A DNA stretch of 64,000 bases from Acanthococcus lagerstroemiae (taxonomy: Eukaryota > Arthropoda > Insecta > Hemiptera > Eriococcidae). This document shows, piece by piece, positions 1-13,600 of this stretch (positions are counted from its first letter, which is position 1; every line of letters begins with the position of its first letter). Where the stretch lies: the NCBI GenBank assembly GCA_031841125.1, contig CM063107.1:23206499-23270498 (forward strand), in the 5' to 3' direction. The position numbers and the translations under genes were made by a program. Below the pieces are notes generated by a model. The model worked only from the letters and a program-made list of their open reading frames with translations. It was not told where the DNA came from and ran no database searches.

Positions 1-850
1 AATTATAATTTTCCCCTTATTTTGCGACTTTTCTCAGATCCTTCGGGGCTGCATGTAAATGAGTGCCAAAAAATTCGAAAAGCTATCCCTGAAATTTTCT
101 GCCTGATTGGATTAGTAGAACATGTGTCACAAGCACCTCCTTCTCTTATAGAAAATAATATGGAGTTTTGACCTCTTCAATTAATCATTATTTTTTCCTT
201 AACCTGTAGTAATGTTAAAAATTCGGACATAGGTTTAGAATAGTGGTTTGGATAAATAAAGTTCATTGACTCCACGAGCTACGTTGATGTCCCCTGAGGG
301 AAGCTACAAAATTGGGAAGGGGCTAGAAAATTAAATATGAAACTGGTCTTGATTTTTCCGTTTCCAAAGTCTCTGATTTCAAGTTTGGGGTTAATTTTTT
401 ATCCTACCCTTTTAAGCGCCGCCAAAGGGGAGATTAAGGTCGAATCACAGTAATTTCTCGAAATTTAACTCGATTTATAAATTTTCAACGTTACCTGATT
501 CGTTTCTGTCACTGTTTGACCCTCTTTTGGCAACCGGTGAGTCGGGACCCGAAATCACTTGCAGAATCGAATTTATCGACCTATAAAATTTATTTATTGA
601 AAAAATGACAAACATTTGGTTTCAACCCCTGTGTGTTGCATCATGGGTTTTATGTGAAAACTAACCTCAAAATCGAATTCAATTACCTTGAAACCCTGTT
701 AATCGAATCTCAATCAGTCACAATTATTTACACTTAACCCCCTTTTGGTAACACCTAAGGGGGTTAGATCAAAAAATGAACCACAAAATCGGAATTGTCA
801 AACAATTTTGTGATTGAAGTTTATCCAAACCCTTATCCGGAACATGGGTC
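1..850. repeat. Degenerate dispersed repeat (family A), 1st copy
   Basis: This stretch shares ordered phrases with 28480-28900 and 38290-40500, for example TTTGGGGTTA, GCCGCCAAAGG, GACCTATAAAAT, TTGCATCATGG-like and AAAACTAAC followed by ACCTTGAAACCCT. Phrases recur with variations inside each copy, so it looks like an old, decayed tandem array. No coding exon is visible. Confidence 0.6.
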
Positions 851-892
851 TGAGTATAAAATCTAATTTCATCAAGCCACGGTATTTGTAGT

Positions 893-1133
893 AGGCGACC
901 AATATATAAAAATGAAGTTTTCAGTTTCACACAAGTTGAGTCTATTTTAAAAATTGTTCCAAATTTTAGAAAACAAAACTCATTTAATTCCCCCTCCTCC
1001 CCTAATCCTTCAATTCTAATCAGGCGACAAAAATATAAAAATGAAGACAGATTCAGACTATTTTAGGAATTATTCCAAATTTAGAAAACAAAACTGCGTT
1101 AATTCCCTGTCATCTCCTAATCCATTAATTCTG
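893..1133. repeat. Tandem duplication, about 120 bp x 2
   Basis: Two diverged units (893-1021 and 1022-1133) both run AGGCGAC, ATATAAAAATGAAG, a TATTTTA tract, TTCCAAATTTAGAAAACAAA and a pyrimidine-rich CCTAATCC end. No ORF is conserved between them. 1134-1615 between this and the next element shows no gene. Confidence 0.75.
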
Positions 1134-1615
1134 GTGCATAGGCAGAGATGAAGAAGGGACAATACTTTTCATCTCAAATTTAAACCTTAATTTTGATTAA
1201 TACAAAAATAAAATCTGCTTTGAAACCCTAGATTATGTATCAGGCCAGATCTAAGGATGCACCCACGGGGGGCTGGGGCCCAAAGTCCCCATCAAATGAG
1301 GAAAAATTGAAAAAAAAAAATAGAAATAAAAGCGCCAGTTTTTGTCGACTGCCGATCGGTTACTCATATGCACGAAAAATGCCTTCACTCTGGGAAATTA
1401 CCAGTCCTAATAAGTGGGGAAAGGGCTCCACCAAGTCTGCGGACTATGATTGAAAACTTTCCACTTCACGCCGAAAGTTTCAGTTTTGATTTATTTGAAT
1501 GGACAAGCTTAGACGCCAACAAAAAAGTCGCTTGAATAAGTTTTTAATATTTTCACATAAAATTATGATATTTATTGTCTTCAATTTGGATTAAGTTAGA
1601 AAAAAGATCTCTACT

Positions 1616-1845
1616 CAGGCCTGTAGCCAGGAATTTTTTCAGAGGGTGCAATTGAACTTTCAGAGGGGGGCAGTCATTAATGTCGATAAATATAAAGACG
1701 ATGTTTCGTATGGAATTTAATAAATGCAAAGCTTTTTTGAAATGTTATTTACTAAGATACTGAAATAAACAGTTGGCGGATTCTTGCCGGGGGCAAAGCC
1801 GATAGCCAGGGGGCAATGCCCCTGGCCCCCTTGGCTACAGGCCTG
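1616..1845. mobile_element. hAT-type miniature element with perfect 8-bp TSD
   Basis: The element begins CAGGCCTGTAGCCAGG and ends with the inverted GGCTACAGGCCTG. It is flanked by exact 8-bp duplications TCTCTACT at 1608-1615 and 1846-1853. An 8-bp duplication and CAG-type ends are hallmarks of hAT transposons. At 230 bp it has no transposase and is a MITE. The overlapping 63-codon ORF is not a gene. Confidence 0.9.
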
Positions 1846-1853
1846 TCTCTACT

Positions 1854-3289
1854 TCCACCCCTACCACACCCCACCTCATCACCACTTCGTCCAATGGTCC
1901 ACCAGCAGAAACAAAGATTCGTATTAAATTTTGTATTGAATTTTGTTCCAAATTTTAATGAACAGATAAAAACATCTGCCCTTAATTTCCGTTCAAACTC
2001 TGATTGATGACCCTCAAAAAATATCTTTGCTTCACATCTCCTCCCCGCCGAATCTGGGTCACATGTAAGGGAATTATTCGCAAAAAATAGAAGAAATGAA
2101 AGCTTTCACTTTGAATTCCTTCGTAATTCTGGTTAAATAAATTGAAAAATTTACAAATACCAAATTTTGATGATGAGAAATACAGGTACTCTTTCATGAT
2201 TGCCCCAAGTTCGGATGATTCACGAGCCAGGAATGCGTTTATATCCCCACCAATTCCTCCTCACCCCACTATTTGAGTTTAAGTCAGGAACGCAGAAGAA
2301 AAACAAAAACATGATTTCGATTAACGACCCTCAAGAAAGGTCTTTACTTTCGGTCACCTTAAATTTTGGGTGCCATGTGAAGAATATCGTCGCTCTATAG
2401 TATTTATGTTATGCATTAACCAGCAAGAGGAAAATGAATTTGAGTTTCACTTTGCCCAAAATTTTGATTATCAAAAAAAAGGCGGGGAGAAGAAAAGGAA
2501 GTAAAGAAAATTTTTTTTTCCATTGCAAGACTTACATCTTCTAGATCGATAAAGAAATTCTCTTTGAACAGGAATCTTTTATCGACAAACCAAAAATACA
2601 AGTTTTCGGATTTTCTCTCAGTTTTGCTCCAAAAACTGATTTACAAATTTTGGTTTCAAATTATTCCCGTATTATGATCTGCAAAACTTAACTTGCTTTC
2701 AATTAGCTCTGAAGTATTTGCCTTTGTCCAGTGGCAGATTCTGGAAGCAATCCTAAGAGGAGCGATTTGAAATGTGTAATAATTTAATAATTTTTTCCGA
2801 CTCTCGCCTGAGTACTTGCGTCATTTCTGCGTCCTCGCTGTGGTAACTGAGCAGGCAAATAAAAAAGAAATGTTTAAAATTCGCAACGATTTGTAATGCT
2901 GATTTTTTTATTGATCTTGAAAACAAAAATATCTTTCAAAGTTGGGGGTCAAATATGTGCGACTCTCTGGATTCTCGATTGTATTAATATTTGAAAAATT
3001 TTCAAGCCGATCTGCAAGGACAGCCATAATTTTGACCTGCGTCAATTTTGCGAATTTTAACACGGTATTTTGACATTTTGACAATCATTTCAGCCAATCA
3101 GAGCACTCCGACGCATTTGACTTCTTTACCCACTTTTGATCTGACACTAATTTATCAAGTCTGCTACAAGTGGACGGAGCCTATGTAGTTGTCAAGGACC
3201 GACGCTATTTTGACTCAAAAAGAGTGTCTTTTGACGCTGATTTTGCAGATCGGGAACGGTCATTGTAATACTGTCAAATTTTTACCTCG
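1854..3289. other. AT-rich stretch without a recognisable gene
   Basis: Only short ORFs in AT-rich DNA are present, none with a recognisable motif or splice context. A weak inverted pair, CCGATCTGCAA near 3007 and TTTTGCAGATCGG near 3241-3253, may mark a decayed miniature element of about 245 bp, but the rest of its arms match poorly. Confidence 0.4.
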
Positions 3290-3960
3290 AGAAAGAAAGG
3301 AGAATCTTTTGCACTCTTCCAAACTTAAAACTCTCTACGGCTTTTCAAAACTTGTTTAAAAGACTCGCAAAAACTATTAAAAACTCGGTCACGGACTCTT
3401 TGTGACCCTTTCACATGTAATTTTGTCTATTCAAAACGTAATCAAGATTTTTTAGACCTCTTAAAGGTTTTTCAAACTCGTACACGACTCGAAGACTCCT
3501 TAAAACTAAAACACGGCAATGCTCATTGAAGAATGTTGAGACTTGTTTACAACTTCGTGTATTCGTTGAAAACTTTCTACGACACTTCCAAACTTTATAA
3601 AGCCTCTTCAAGACTTGTGGAGATTCTTTCATACTTCTTGAAAATAATTAGACACTCTTTGAGGCACTTCCAAATTATTTTAAATTTTGTTAAAAGTTTA
3701 CGATTTTCGAGTTTCTTTCATACTTGTTCAGGATCAGACTTGATTAGGACTCTTTAAGACTTGATCACGACTTTGTGACTCCTTAAGACTCTTTCAGACT
3801 TTTCAGGGCACACTTAGGACCCTTGAAAATTAGTTCGAGCTATTGCAAAACTCTTCTGGAAATGCTTACAACTCGCTACACCTCTTCAAGGCTCATTTAC
3901 GGCTTTGTTGTATTTATTTAAAAATTTTGGAGACTCTTTATGACACTTGCAGGCGTGTGT
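3290..3960. repeat. Degenerate GACT-rich tandem repeat
   Basis: Repeated variants of GACTCTTTAAGACTTGTTCA, roughly 10-25 bp apart, fill this stretch. The same low-complexity family recurs at 37800-38280 and 40720-40930. The ORFs at 3411-3757 are by-products of the repeat. Confidence 0.75.
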
Positions 3961-4005
3961 GATACTTGGTAAAGCGTTTTTGATGCATTGCCCCACTGCT
4001 CTTGT

Positions 4006-4263
4006 CAGAGCCTGATTTAAGCATTTGCGGTCCCGGGGCCCAAATTTTGTGTGGGCCCTCAAAAAATTATTTTTAGCAACATTGATCATCATTTTCATTA
4101 TTATTATTATTATTATTAATATCATCATCGTCATTATTATTAGGTATTTTATATTGTACGTGAGCGTACGTAGCACGCGCGTCTGTACAAGCATGTAATA
4201 AAAAATGTGCGGGCCCCCAATCTGTGTGGGCCCGGCGCCCGCCCCCCCCCAAATCTGGCCCTG
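4006..4263. mobile_element. hAT-type miniature element with perfect 8-bp TSD
   Basis: The left end CAGAGCCTGATTTAAGC and the right end (reverse complement CAGGGCCAGATTTGGG) form imperfect terminal inverted repeats. The flanks carry the exact 8-bp duplication GCTCTTGT at 3998-4005 and 4264-4271. The inside holds GGGCCC-rich blocks in inverted order and an (ATT)n tract near 4096-4145. No transposase is present. Confidence 0.9.
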
Positions 4264-4581
4264 GCTCTTGTCCAAAACAAGTTCAGCCTTAAACAACTCT
4301 TAGCGATTCAGAAACATCAGCCTTCAGTTGGGGCTGCAGCTAAAAAGTTTTTTTGTGAAGGAAAGGGGGAGTCAACAGTAAAAAAGCCGAATAATTTCAG
4401 TTACGATCTAAAACAAGTCCTAACTTTTCAATTTTACCAATTAGTTATGAATTTGCCGAGAGCATACTTTTCAACATGATGGGGTAAAATCCCCATACGG
4501 CCATCGCTACGGTCGTACCATCAGTCATGGAACCATTTTGCACGGACAAAAACTAATAACATCGTAAATCTTGTATTCCAG

Positions 4582-4668
4582 GTAAGCATTCCACAGAATA
4601 TGGCCACCGTGTACTGGTGCAAAATATTCAAATTACCACCACTCGCAGTGAAACATCATATTATAGGC
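4582..4668 (+). CDS. MOXD1-like exon 1 in window (YWCK segment)
   Basis: The exon follows a TTCCAG acceptor and ends at GTAAGT. It encodes 29 residues, including YWCKIFKLP and KHHII, which align with the start of the first catalytic domain of MOXD1 (TYWCKMFKIP, KHHVIK). Both ends are phase 0. The exon before it should encode the end of the DOMON region; none was recognised between 1 and 4581, so it probably lies upstream of the window. Confidence 0.88.
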
Positions 4669-7600
4669 GTAAGTATTTTACTTTCATTATCACTATCACT
4701 TATACAATCGAACCCCGAGTGCTTATTCCGTGGTTTATTCCAATGTATGAAACAGAGAATTTTATGATGTTCTGTAAACATTAGCCGGTTGTAAGTTAAC
4801 TTGTACACCAATCAGTTCTCATTACCATATCAATTTTATTCTGTAATGTTTTGCAAGGTTGAAAACCTTTCTTGAAATTCCTACCCGAAAGGATACCTCC
4901 TTCTTCTTTAATCCTGTTCTCCCAAGTACGGAAGTTAGCGCATTGCTTCTTCCAAGCCATGCTGGTGAATATTTTAGCTTAATTTATCATTCTTCTGGAC
5001 GTTCTCCTACAGCTCCTTTTTCTTTCCACTTTTCTCTGAATTGTCGATTTCTCAAGGCAGTTGTCATTCCTTCTGATGAAATGGCCAAAAACTCCCAGGA
5101 TTTTCTGTTTGCGAATGTTCGACAGTCGTTTGTTTATGTTTAGCAAACTAAGAACTGAACCGTTGGTTATCATATCCATTCATGAAATCCTGAGCATGCA
5201 TCTACAGACCCATATTCCAAAGCATCTATCCTTTTAGGTCTGCTACCTTGAGTAGCCTCAATTTGTTGTTGCGGGATTTGTGGCCGTCCTTCCAGGTTGG
5301 AATAAGCTTGCTGATTGCACTCAGATTTCTTAAGAGAAGCCATCATCGGCTTGCAGGAGAGATCCCAAGTAAATAAATTCATTGACCTTTTCATAGTGCT
5401 ATAATGCATTAATGGTTGGTAAAATTTGATCCTTGTCTACGACCATGATTTTGGTTTTGCTTTTGTTGATGGACAACCCACTTTTATTATAACATTGAAT
5501 AGGTTTGTGAGATACATGTTGTATTACTCCTTACGGGTACAAACACATACGCCACTGTCCTACTCCGCCCACAGCAGGGCGTATGTTTCTGTCGTCTTTT
5601 TCCAGGCTTTCCAGTTGGATGCTGCGCGAGCCCAATATAAGGCCATTAGGTTGAGGATCTCATTTATCCAACGTGTTGCTAAGCGCCCTCTTTTTCCTTT
5701 ATACTCTCTTGGAGTCCAGAGAGCTGCCATTAAATTCCATTTTTCTTGGTTATTCCTGGACATGTGCCCAGCGTATTTAAACTTCAGTTTTTGATTTGAT
5801 ATCCTATGCTTTTAACGCCTGTTTGTTTTCGAATGTTTTTTATTTTTATTTATTGACAACAACCCATACTTTTCATTTTTCCTTTTCACTCTTTTTATCA
5901 GTTGGCTCATTTCGTTCTCCGATTTAGGACGCAGTGTGGTGTCATCTGCAAAGCGTAAGTTGTCTACCCTCTCTCCTTCAACTGTTACCCCAGTTGCAAA
6001 AAACTTCTCTCAATACTGCCTCATTGTGTATGTTAAAGAGGATTGGAGAGAGGATGCAACCCTACCTAACCCTTTTCTGAGCTGAAACTAGTTTGATAAC
6101 GATTCTTAGGCCCTTAAAGTAGCTCTGAAATCCGCATAAAGATTCTTGATCGCAGATGTTCTAGTACTCCATTTCTTGTAATATATTCCAGAGTTTCGTC
6201 CACTGCACACAGTCTAAGGCTTTATTATAGTTTACGAAGCACAAAACTAAAGGCTGATTAGATTCACGGCTTTTTTCGATTAGTTGCGCAGCATTTATAG
6301 GACTTAGTTCTCTTGTTCCTCTGCCTTCAACAAGATCAACTTATTCTGGTGGTATCTGATCATGAAAGTAGTATCTTAGCCTTTCACGGACGACATTTAG
6401 TAGGACTTTTGATACATGTGATATGAGAGATATTGTACGATAATTACCCCAACTCTCCGTTCGTATTTTTTCGTGAAGTGGTATTAAAATGGAGGCCGCC
6501 CAGTCTTTTGGCCATTCTCCGGTAGACCAAATTTTATTGCACATTTCCCGTAGAGCGTTCACACCTTTCTCTCCAGCCAGCTTCTACATTTCTGATGTGA
6601 CACCAGCAGGGCGTGGAGCCTTATTTTTTCTCAGCTTCTGAATGGCTCGTTCTGTTTCTTCTACTAGGATGTCCGCAGTTCGCTCTGCAGGATACTGTAC
6701 CTCCAGGAATTTCATCGGGGTCTGTGCAGAGTTCTTGACAATAATTTCTGCAGCGTTCTGTACTACTGTGAATACACCTTCTTACACATAAAATGAGAAA
6801 TTCTGCGCTTAGTAACTTATATAGACCCCTTAAAATTTTCTCAGCCTGTTGTACCTTTTTCCTCTTCCTAGATCAACAAAGTTGTCTTATTTATTACAAT
6901 AACGTATAGAAAAATACTTCCACGTTTGGGCTTTATGTATACGTCCAGCAGTGAAGAACGTTCATGAAAATTACTGTCGGTGAAATTTTTATATTAAGCT
7001 GACCTTTGCATTTCCAAACGTGGTTTCCTGTAAGCATTCTAACGTAAAAGATCGCAACTTCTACACCCGGAGCACTACAAAAATTTACGGTCCTTGTGTT
7101 TGTATCAAGTTAAACAATTTTGTTTCCTTCTTGAGTATATAAAGTATATTTCCCCTCAAGTTGTAAAACGACAACTTTAAATCTTCGAGACTGTAATTAC
7201 ATAATAAAGGAAAGAGGAAGAAGGCGTTTTAAAAGAAGAAACGGAGAACTTCAAAATGAGATCCTTTTACCTTGATCACGGTGGAGTTTCTTTGTATACC
7301 AAGAAATATCTTTCAGCCAACGGTGTAGCACAGGTTAAGAATATCAAGTCGAATAATTTTCTACACACGTTTAACTGCGACGTGTTCATTACAGTTTTTA
7401 GGATGGTTTATTACTGTCAGCTGGGATTCGACACAGAAGACAAATATGGAGACGCAGGAATACAGCCAATTTGAGAATCAGATTTTTGCCCGTGTGCATG
7501 AACTAAACTATTGGGATGCGATATACACCGCAAATGAGTTTATTTTTCGAACCTCATTTTCCTCGATGTCCCGAGGCATCAAAAGTTTTCTTCCGAGAAA

Positions 7601-10600
7601 ACAAAACAGTGTGCGCAAATTTTAATAGCTAAATTCCGATGTCTGCGGGGCGTAAAGTAGCAACTAAGTTTCAAGACAATATTAACATTCGAAGTTGTTA
7701 TTCAGTGTTAGTTTTACAGTCTCAGAACGTGAGCACCGCTGTGCCACTTTTTTGACTTCGTTTTAACGCCGACTTCGAAACTCTCAGATTGATTTCTGTT
7801 TAGATGGTTCGGCAACTGGAATTAGACAGACAAACAAATTTCAGTTAATTTTCACTCTGGCTTAGTTCTCTCTCTCTCTCTCTCTCTCTCTCCTCGCGGG
7901 AGTGTTCAAAATTGAAGCAAACAATACGATATTCCCTGAAACTATTGTAAGGGCAGCCTAAGAGCAAGAGAATTATGTATCAACATGGCGGAGAAAATAA
8001 ATCTTTCAATATCGAGATTAAAAGCATGAAACAAAAGAGAAAACAAACATTGGACGGAAACCAGTGTTGAATTAGATGCCGAAAAATATCTCAGCTTTTT
8101 GGTTTTGAAAATCCTCTAACCTACGCACTCCTATATGAAAGCTTCCACTTTATTTTTTATTTACGCTCGAACTTGGTTAAACTGATTTTTTTTATTCGCT
8201 TCTTCTGTTTCATGCATACGATGTCGGAATACACAGTACACTCCTATTCTTCAAGAAGCGAATTCCGAACTGATTCATCACATGCTGCTGTATGAATGTA
8301 ACGAGAAACCGTCGCCATTATCATTACTCCGCATGAATCAATATTCGTCGGAAAACGGCTTCTTGTGTTACTCTCCAAAAATGCCCATCGAAGCAGAAAC
8401 ATGTATAACGCCAGTTGTCACTTGGGCCATTGGTTCGGAAGGTGAGTATCATACTCTTTTTAGTTCCAGCATAATTAAATTTAAAACTTATTATCCAGCC
8501 TATCAGAACTGAAAACCTGTCCCTTTAAGATCCCATTAGTCAGTGAGATAGACGAACAGAGGAAACAGTTAGCGGTTCCGCTATCCAGCAAACAGACAGA
8601 GAAATAGTCAGTCACATAGCAGACATACAGACAGAGAAATAGTCACGTATTCAACCAGTCAGCATAATGGTAAGCTGCTAAATAGCAAAGCGGAAAAAAA
8701 GCAAAGAAATGTGAGGTCAGACAGTGATGCACAATGAAGGAAAGGGAGGCATGAAGGACAGGCAGGCACATAGGGCCAAAAGAACGGTAGCCGATTTGCC
8801 ACTATACTAGAGCGGAGTGCGGACTCACGCCATTTGGGATCATATCTTTCCCGTGGATGTCGAATTGACTACGCGGTTCCTCGTAGTCAATTCGGCATTC
8901 ACGGGCGCGATATGATCCAAAATGGCGTATGCCCGCACTCCCCCTAGCTTTAATTATACTTGGGACTAGAAACATTCTACACATCGATCTGTTAGGCCGA
9001 CAGATAGCTGCTCAACTAATGATATGTCTCATTTGAGACAACAGTTTTGGACAGAAAACTGTCGCATCTGAGACTTGTGACAAAATTACGATGACTCCGC
9101 CAACCAGAGTTCTGTTCGACTAAAAATGGAAACACTTTTTCGCCGCAAGTCTTATTTGTGACATTTTTATGTACTAAAGCTTCATGCTAAATTTTTCATT
9201 AGTCGGGCAAAAAATCGGTTAGGTCACGAAAGATATGGACCAGCTGTTTTTCAGTCGTAGCTTGTTCGCCGTTTTTATTATTAATCAATTTTGTGCTAAT
9301 TATCGGGTTTGGATGCTCTTCACGAGCAGTTCACCAGTTTTGTGCTATTAGTCAGTTTTGGAGCGACACTTACCCGACCTTCCTTCTCTTTTGAATTTGG
9401 ACATCACATTAGTCACAATCGATTATGCTTCGCTTGTGTTCGAATGTGCTTTTATTATTTTCGTTTGGTACCTCCTCCCTCTAGCGAGGTTGAGGAAATG
9501 ACTATATTTGAGGAGGTGAAAATCAAAAGTGACATCCAACTTTCATGTGAAATGAGTTAGTGAGCGCTCCCGATAGTACTCGTCACGGGGGTCACGCCAC
9601 ATTCATATAAATTTCCGTAACGTATACCTTGACCAAGCTATTCGTAAAGACGTTGGAAAAGTAGGGTTAGAATCAAACCAGGTATCATCCGATGGATAAT
9701 GTCAGTTTCGAAACGAATGCACTTTTTATCAGTAAGGACGATACAGATAATCCTGCCTGCTTGCCATTCGAGGAACTACCAGAATTCATTGTCTAGTATT
9801 ATTCATGATTCTATAAGTTAATAAACAAGTTTGGATAAGTTCATCCGATCATTATTGGCTAGCCGTTCGATTTTTTACTCAATACTAATTAACAAAATCC
9901 GTTCTTCTTGTATAATCATCGCTTATGTCACGGAGGGTGTTACAAAAGTACAAATTAATGTTATTTTTTCCAAACCCAGCAAAACTATATGAAGGAACCG
10001 ATTTTCAGCCTACTTGGAGTCTAAACTGACATCATCCAAAATTCATACCCCTGCTGTTTCTGTGTGCATCACAGAACATGTGAAATGTTCGTCACTCACG
10101 TTTTGTGGGTTGCTCAACGACCATATTATCAGGGGAAACCGCACCAAGCCGAGCGCAGTACACTTTCATCAGTTTTTCTGAGTTTCTGAAAATTTCTCTG
10201 GTGGATAATGTCACTTTGATTTTCACCTCCTCATTTTTATATTTTTAACCGAAAATGATGTCAATCGATTGTGTTTCGCTAGTGTTCGTTCACGCTTCCA
10301 CTATTTTCGTTTGTCTCTTTCTCTTATTCCTCTCCCAGTCAGTTCATAATGTAAGAAAGCTTTCACTTCTGAGTATCAAATCAAGAATAGTCTTAATCAT
10401 TTGTACTTCTTCTTTGTCCGACTGTGTTTTCATTATTCAACGGTTTTACAATATGGGCCCTTTTTCAAAGGAGCAAAGGTGGGAGGTACCAATAGAAATA
10501 ATGGAAGCACAAACGAACACAATCGAGGCACAAATTCAAAATTCAGCAGTGGGGGGAGGATATCATTACTTTGGCCTCCTACCCATTTCCCACAAAAGGA

Positions 10601-13600
10601 AAGGGATGCAAACAAAAATAATGAAAGCACAATCGAACCCAACCGGAGCACACACGGAGGCTAAATTGACGTCTTAAATTCAAAAATAGGGGAGGCTCAC
10701 CTTGTTTTGGGCCATTTGCCAAATTTAGTCTTCTGCGTGCTTTTTGGTCGAGTTTCACGTTTATTTTGATCTTTTTCAATTCAGATTTTTTTTTTGTATT
10801 TTTTCACTTTTTTAGTCATTTTATTGTCTTTGGCCTTGACACGGTTTGGTTATTCGTGATCAAACTTGGGTAAGTTCAGTATTGTTTCGTGCAAATTTTT
10901 ATTCTTTTTCATCAACCTTGTTTTGCTTTTATCGTTTCAATCATGTCTGATCGTGATGGGGTGGATTTAGACATTTTCAGTTATATTTCATTCAGATTAC
11001 GTTTAATTATGTTAGGTCAAGAGACGGTCATTGTTCGGTCGTTTTGGGTTGGAGTTGGTTGTTTATGGTTTCTTTGTTTTCCATGGTTATATTCCTCGTT
11101 TTAAGTTACGTTAAATACAAATTTCATGCGGTTAATTTTTGTCAGTTTCATCATCTCTCGTCATTTCTGGTTGGATTTGGTCAATTTGGATCAGATTTAA
11201 TCGTTGGTTCTTCGTCGAGTTGAAACCGTTCAACAGTTTTGAACTGTCCGTCACTATTTGACTGTTCTCGGGTAGGTATTTGACTAGTTTTTCAATTCTG
11301 CACGATTGTCATTTTTGGGTTGTTTTCCAACTTTTTCTTCTATTTTGAGCTAGATCATCAGTTTCAAACTAATCATTACAGTGGCTTAGCGTCGGGGGGG
11401 GGGCGAGCGTGTGCCCCCTAATATTTGTACACTGAGTTATAATAAAGGAATATTCTTTTTTATCTACCTCGGTAATAATTCAAGCTAAATTTTCTCTAGT
11501 GGATTGGGCCCCCAATCATGTTAAGCACGCTACGCCTCTGATTCATTGTAGTTTTAGTCCGTTTTTCAGTGTTAAGTTGTTCTTCAGTTTTGAATACGTC
11601 TTTAGTTTTGGTATGTTCATCATTTTGGAATATTCACCAGCATTGTCGGTCATTTTTGGCAGTTCCTCAATTTTGGGCCAATTCTCAGATTTTGTCTGTT
11701 CGCCAGTAAGAACTGTTAGTCAATATTCAGCCATTTTTCACTTTTGAAATGTTTCTCGGTTTTGAGCTGTTTTCAATTTTAGTTAGTCTATTTCCCTCAT
11801 TTTAACAATATTGAGTTGTGTGACTGTTGTAGTAGTTCAATATTAAGCCAGTAGTTTCTTTCAGTTTTTCAGATTTGAGCTGTACAAATGTGTATTCTAT
11901 TTCATGCGCAGGCTAGGATTGAATAATGCACTCTGTAATAATCAGTTTGAATGAAAGCATATCCCTGTACATTTGAGTATTTCTGAAAAAACATGTAAGA
12001 CCAAGAGGTGAGACGTGCCTGCTTCGCAATTCTTGCGTCTCGAGTTCGAGTCCCACTAACGCTAGAAAGCTCGTAATAATCAAATACCTCCACGAACATC
12101 CTAACGAGCAGAGCGATTATAGTATGAATGGAGATGGAAACATAGAGTGTTCTGTAACTCCCGCCAGTTCGCACGAACGAGACATTACAATCATAGGGTG
12201 TGTTACCACCAGATCAGAAAGACTGGTACTGTGCGGTGTGCACATCGTAGACAGCTTACTCAACACGTCGTGAAACACATGGCTAGAAAGCAAACTGCGG
12301 CTGCACACTCTTCGGCACAGGGAAGAACAACTCTAACGCAACAAAACCGTGAGAAAAGCAACGGCACACTACCTCGACTAACTTGCCCAGAAAGTCATGC
12401 ATCAGAAACCGCATCGGATATGGCGTCTGAAGAAGTAGAACTTCCAAGCAACTTAAGAAAGAAAGAAAGGGGGGGGGAAACGTCTTGAGTCGATGTAACT
12501 AAAGTGTGTACAAACCAGTATATTGCAGCCGAAATCTTCGACTTCCCTCGTATCCTTCTCGATCCCAAAGAGGTTAAGTAACTGTAGCCCCCCTCGCATA
12601 AAAATACGAACTACGGAGCTGGTGCTTTGTAATCTTACAGCCAGAAATGTAATGCTTCAAAAATTATCGTATCCTTACCCGAAGTAATTTGAACGAGGTG
12701 GGAAACATCTACCCAGTTAATAATTTTCAAATTATCAGCATTCCCTTAGCTAACCAAACGGATGACTGAAAAGTCAGGTATATGTAGTTCGAATTCTCTT
12801 TCACATCTTTTATATCCTCACCTTGTTCTGTTTTCACAGGCGAATTTTTTCCGAAGCACGTTGGTCTCCCGATGGAAGAGAATCCAAAACAGGAAAAATA
12901 TTACATGCTGGAAGTGCACTACGATAATCCTTCGCTGAGAGAAGGTGAGCGACCTCATTTAAATAATGTACGATAAGTTACGATTATGAGTTACGCTATA
13001 TTGGTTGTGAATTCGCTAGAGTAAAATTTAATATTTAAATGGTCGCTGGTTGCGTAATTGTATCGTCAAGTAATATCGCTATCATTTGAGAATCGGTTCT
13101 AGTTCCTCGAAGCTTATTAACATAAATTGCTTCTTATTACTCTGAGATTATTTTAGTCTTTCAATTTTATCTACTTGCAGTTATGGACAGTTCTGGGGTA
13201 CGACTTCACTACACCGAACATTTACGGAAATACGATGGAGGCATTTTCACGAGTGGTACTCTCGTTTCTCCGTTACACCTCATCCCGCCTTATCAAACAG
13301 CATACAAAACCGCTGGCTACTGTGATAAATACTGCACCAATACTGTGAGTACACATCATCAATTGCGTAAAATAATTGTAATCCACTTGGGTAAAAAAAA
13401 AAACAACTGGTAATTATGTATACAAATCGTATACCTAGTCTGAAACACAGTTCGTCTTCTTTAACTTGGTAAGGTTTTCAGTAAAATCTCATACTGAATT
13501 CCGATAGTCAATTTCAACCCCTCTACATTTAAAACAGAACTCGTCCGTAAATTTAGATTTCATTAGGTTTCCTTCAGCTTAGAGGTCTGTTTGGCCGAGT

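Noticed and set aside
3886..4296. 136-codon minus strand ORF
   Set aside because: It runs across a hAT MITE with a microsatellite core and is not conserved as protein.
1..4581. Search for the upstream DOMON exons of the monooxygenase
   Set aside because: No segment with the expected Trp/Gly-rich DOMON pattern between plausible splice sites was found.
7256..7474. 72-codon ORF about 115 bp after a TATA-like string, considered as a small gene
   Set aside because: No recognised domain, no supporting splice or poly(A) context; it lies in intron 1 of the monooxygenase gene.
10255..10677. 140-codon + strand ORF beginning with a hydrophobic segment
   Set aside because: It overlaps repeats with diverged and inverted copies at 9417-9475 and 10610-10660, and similar ORFs on both strands result from these.
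12147..12488. 113-codon ORF containing ARKQTAA, reminiscent of a histone H3 tail
   Set aside because: The match is seven residues only, the rest has no histone fold, and the region looks like a repeat.
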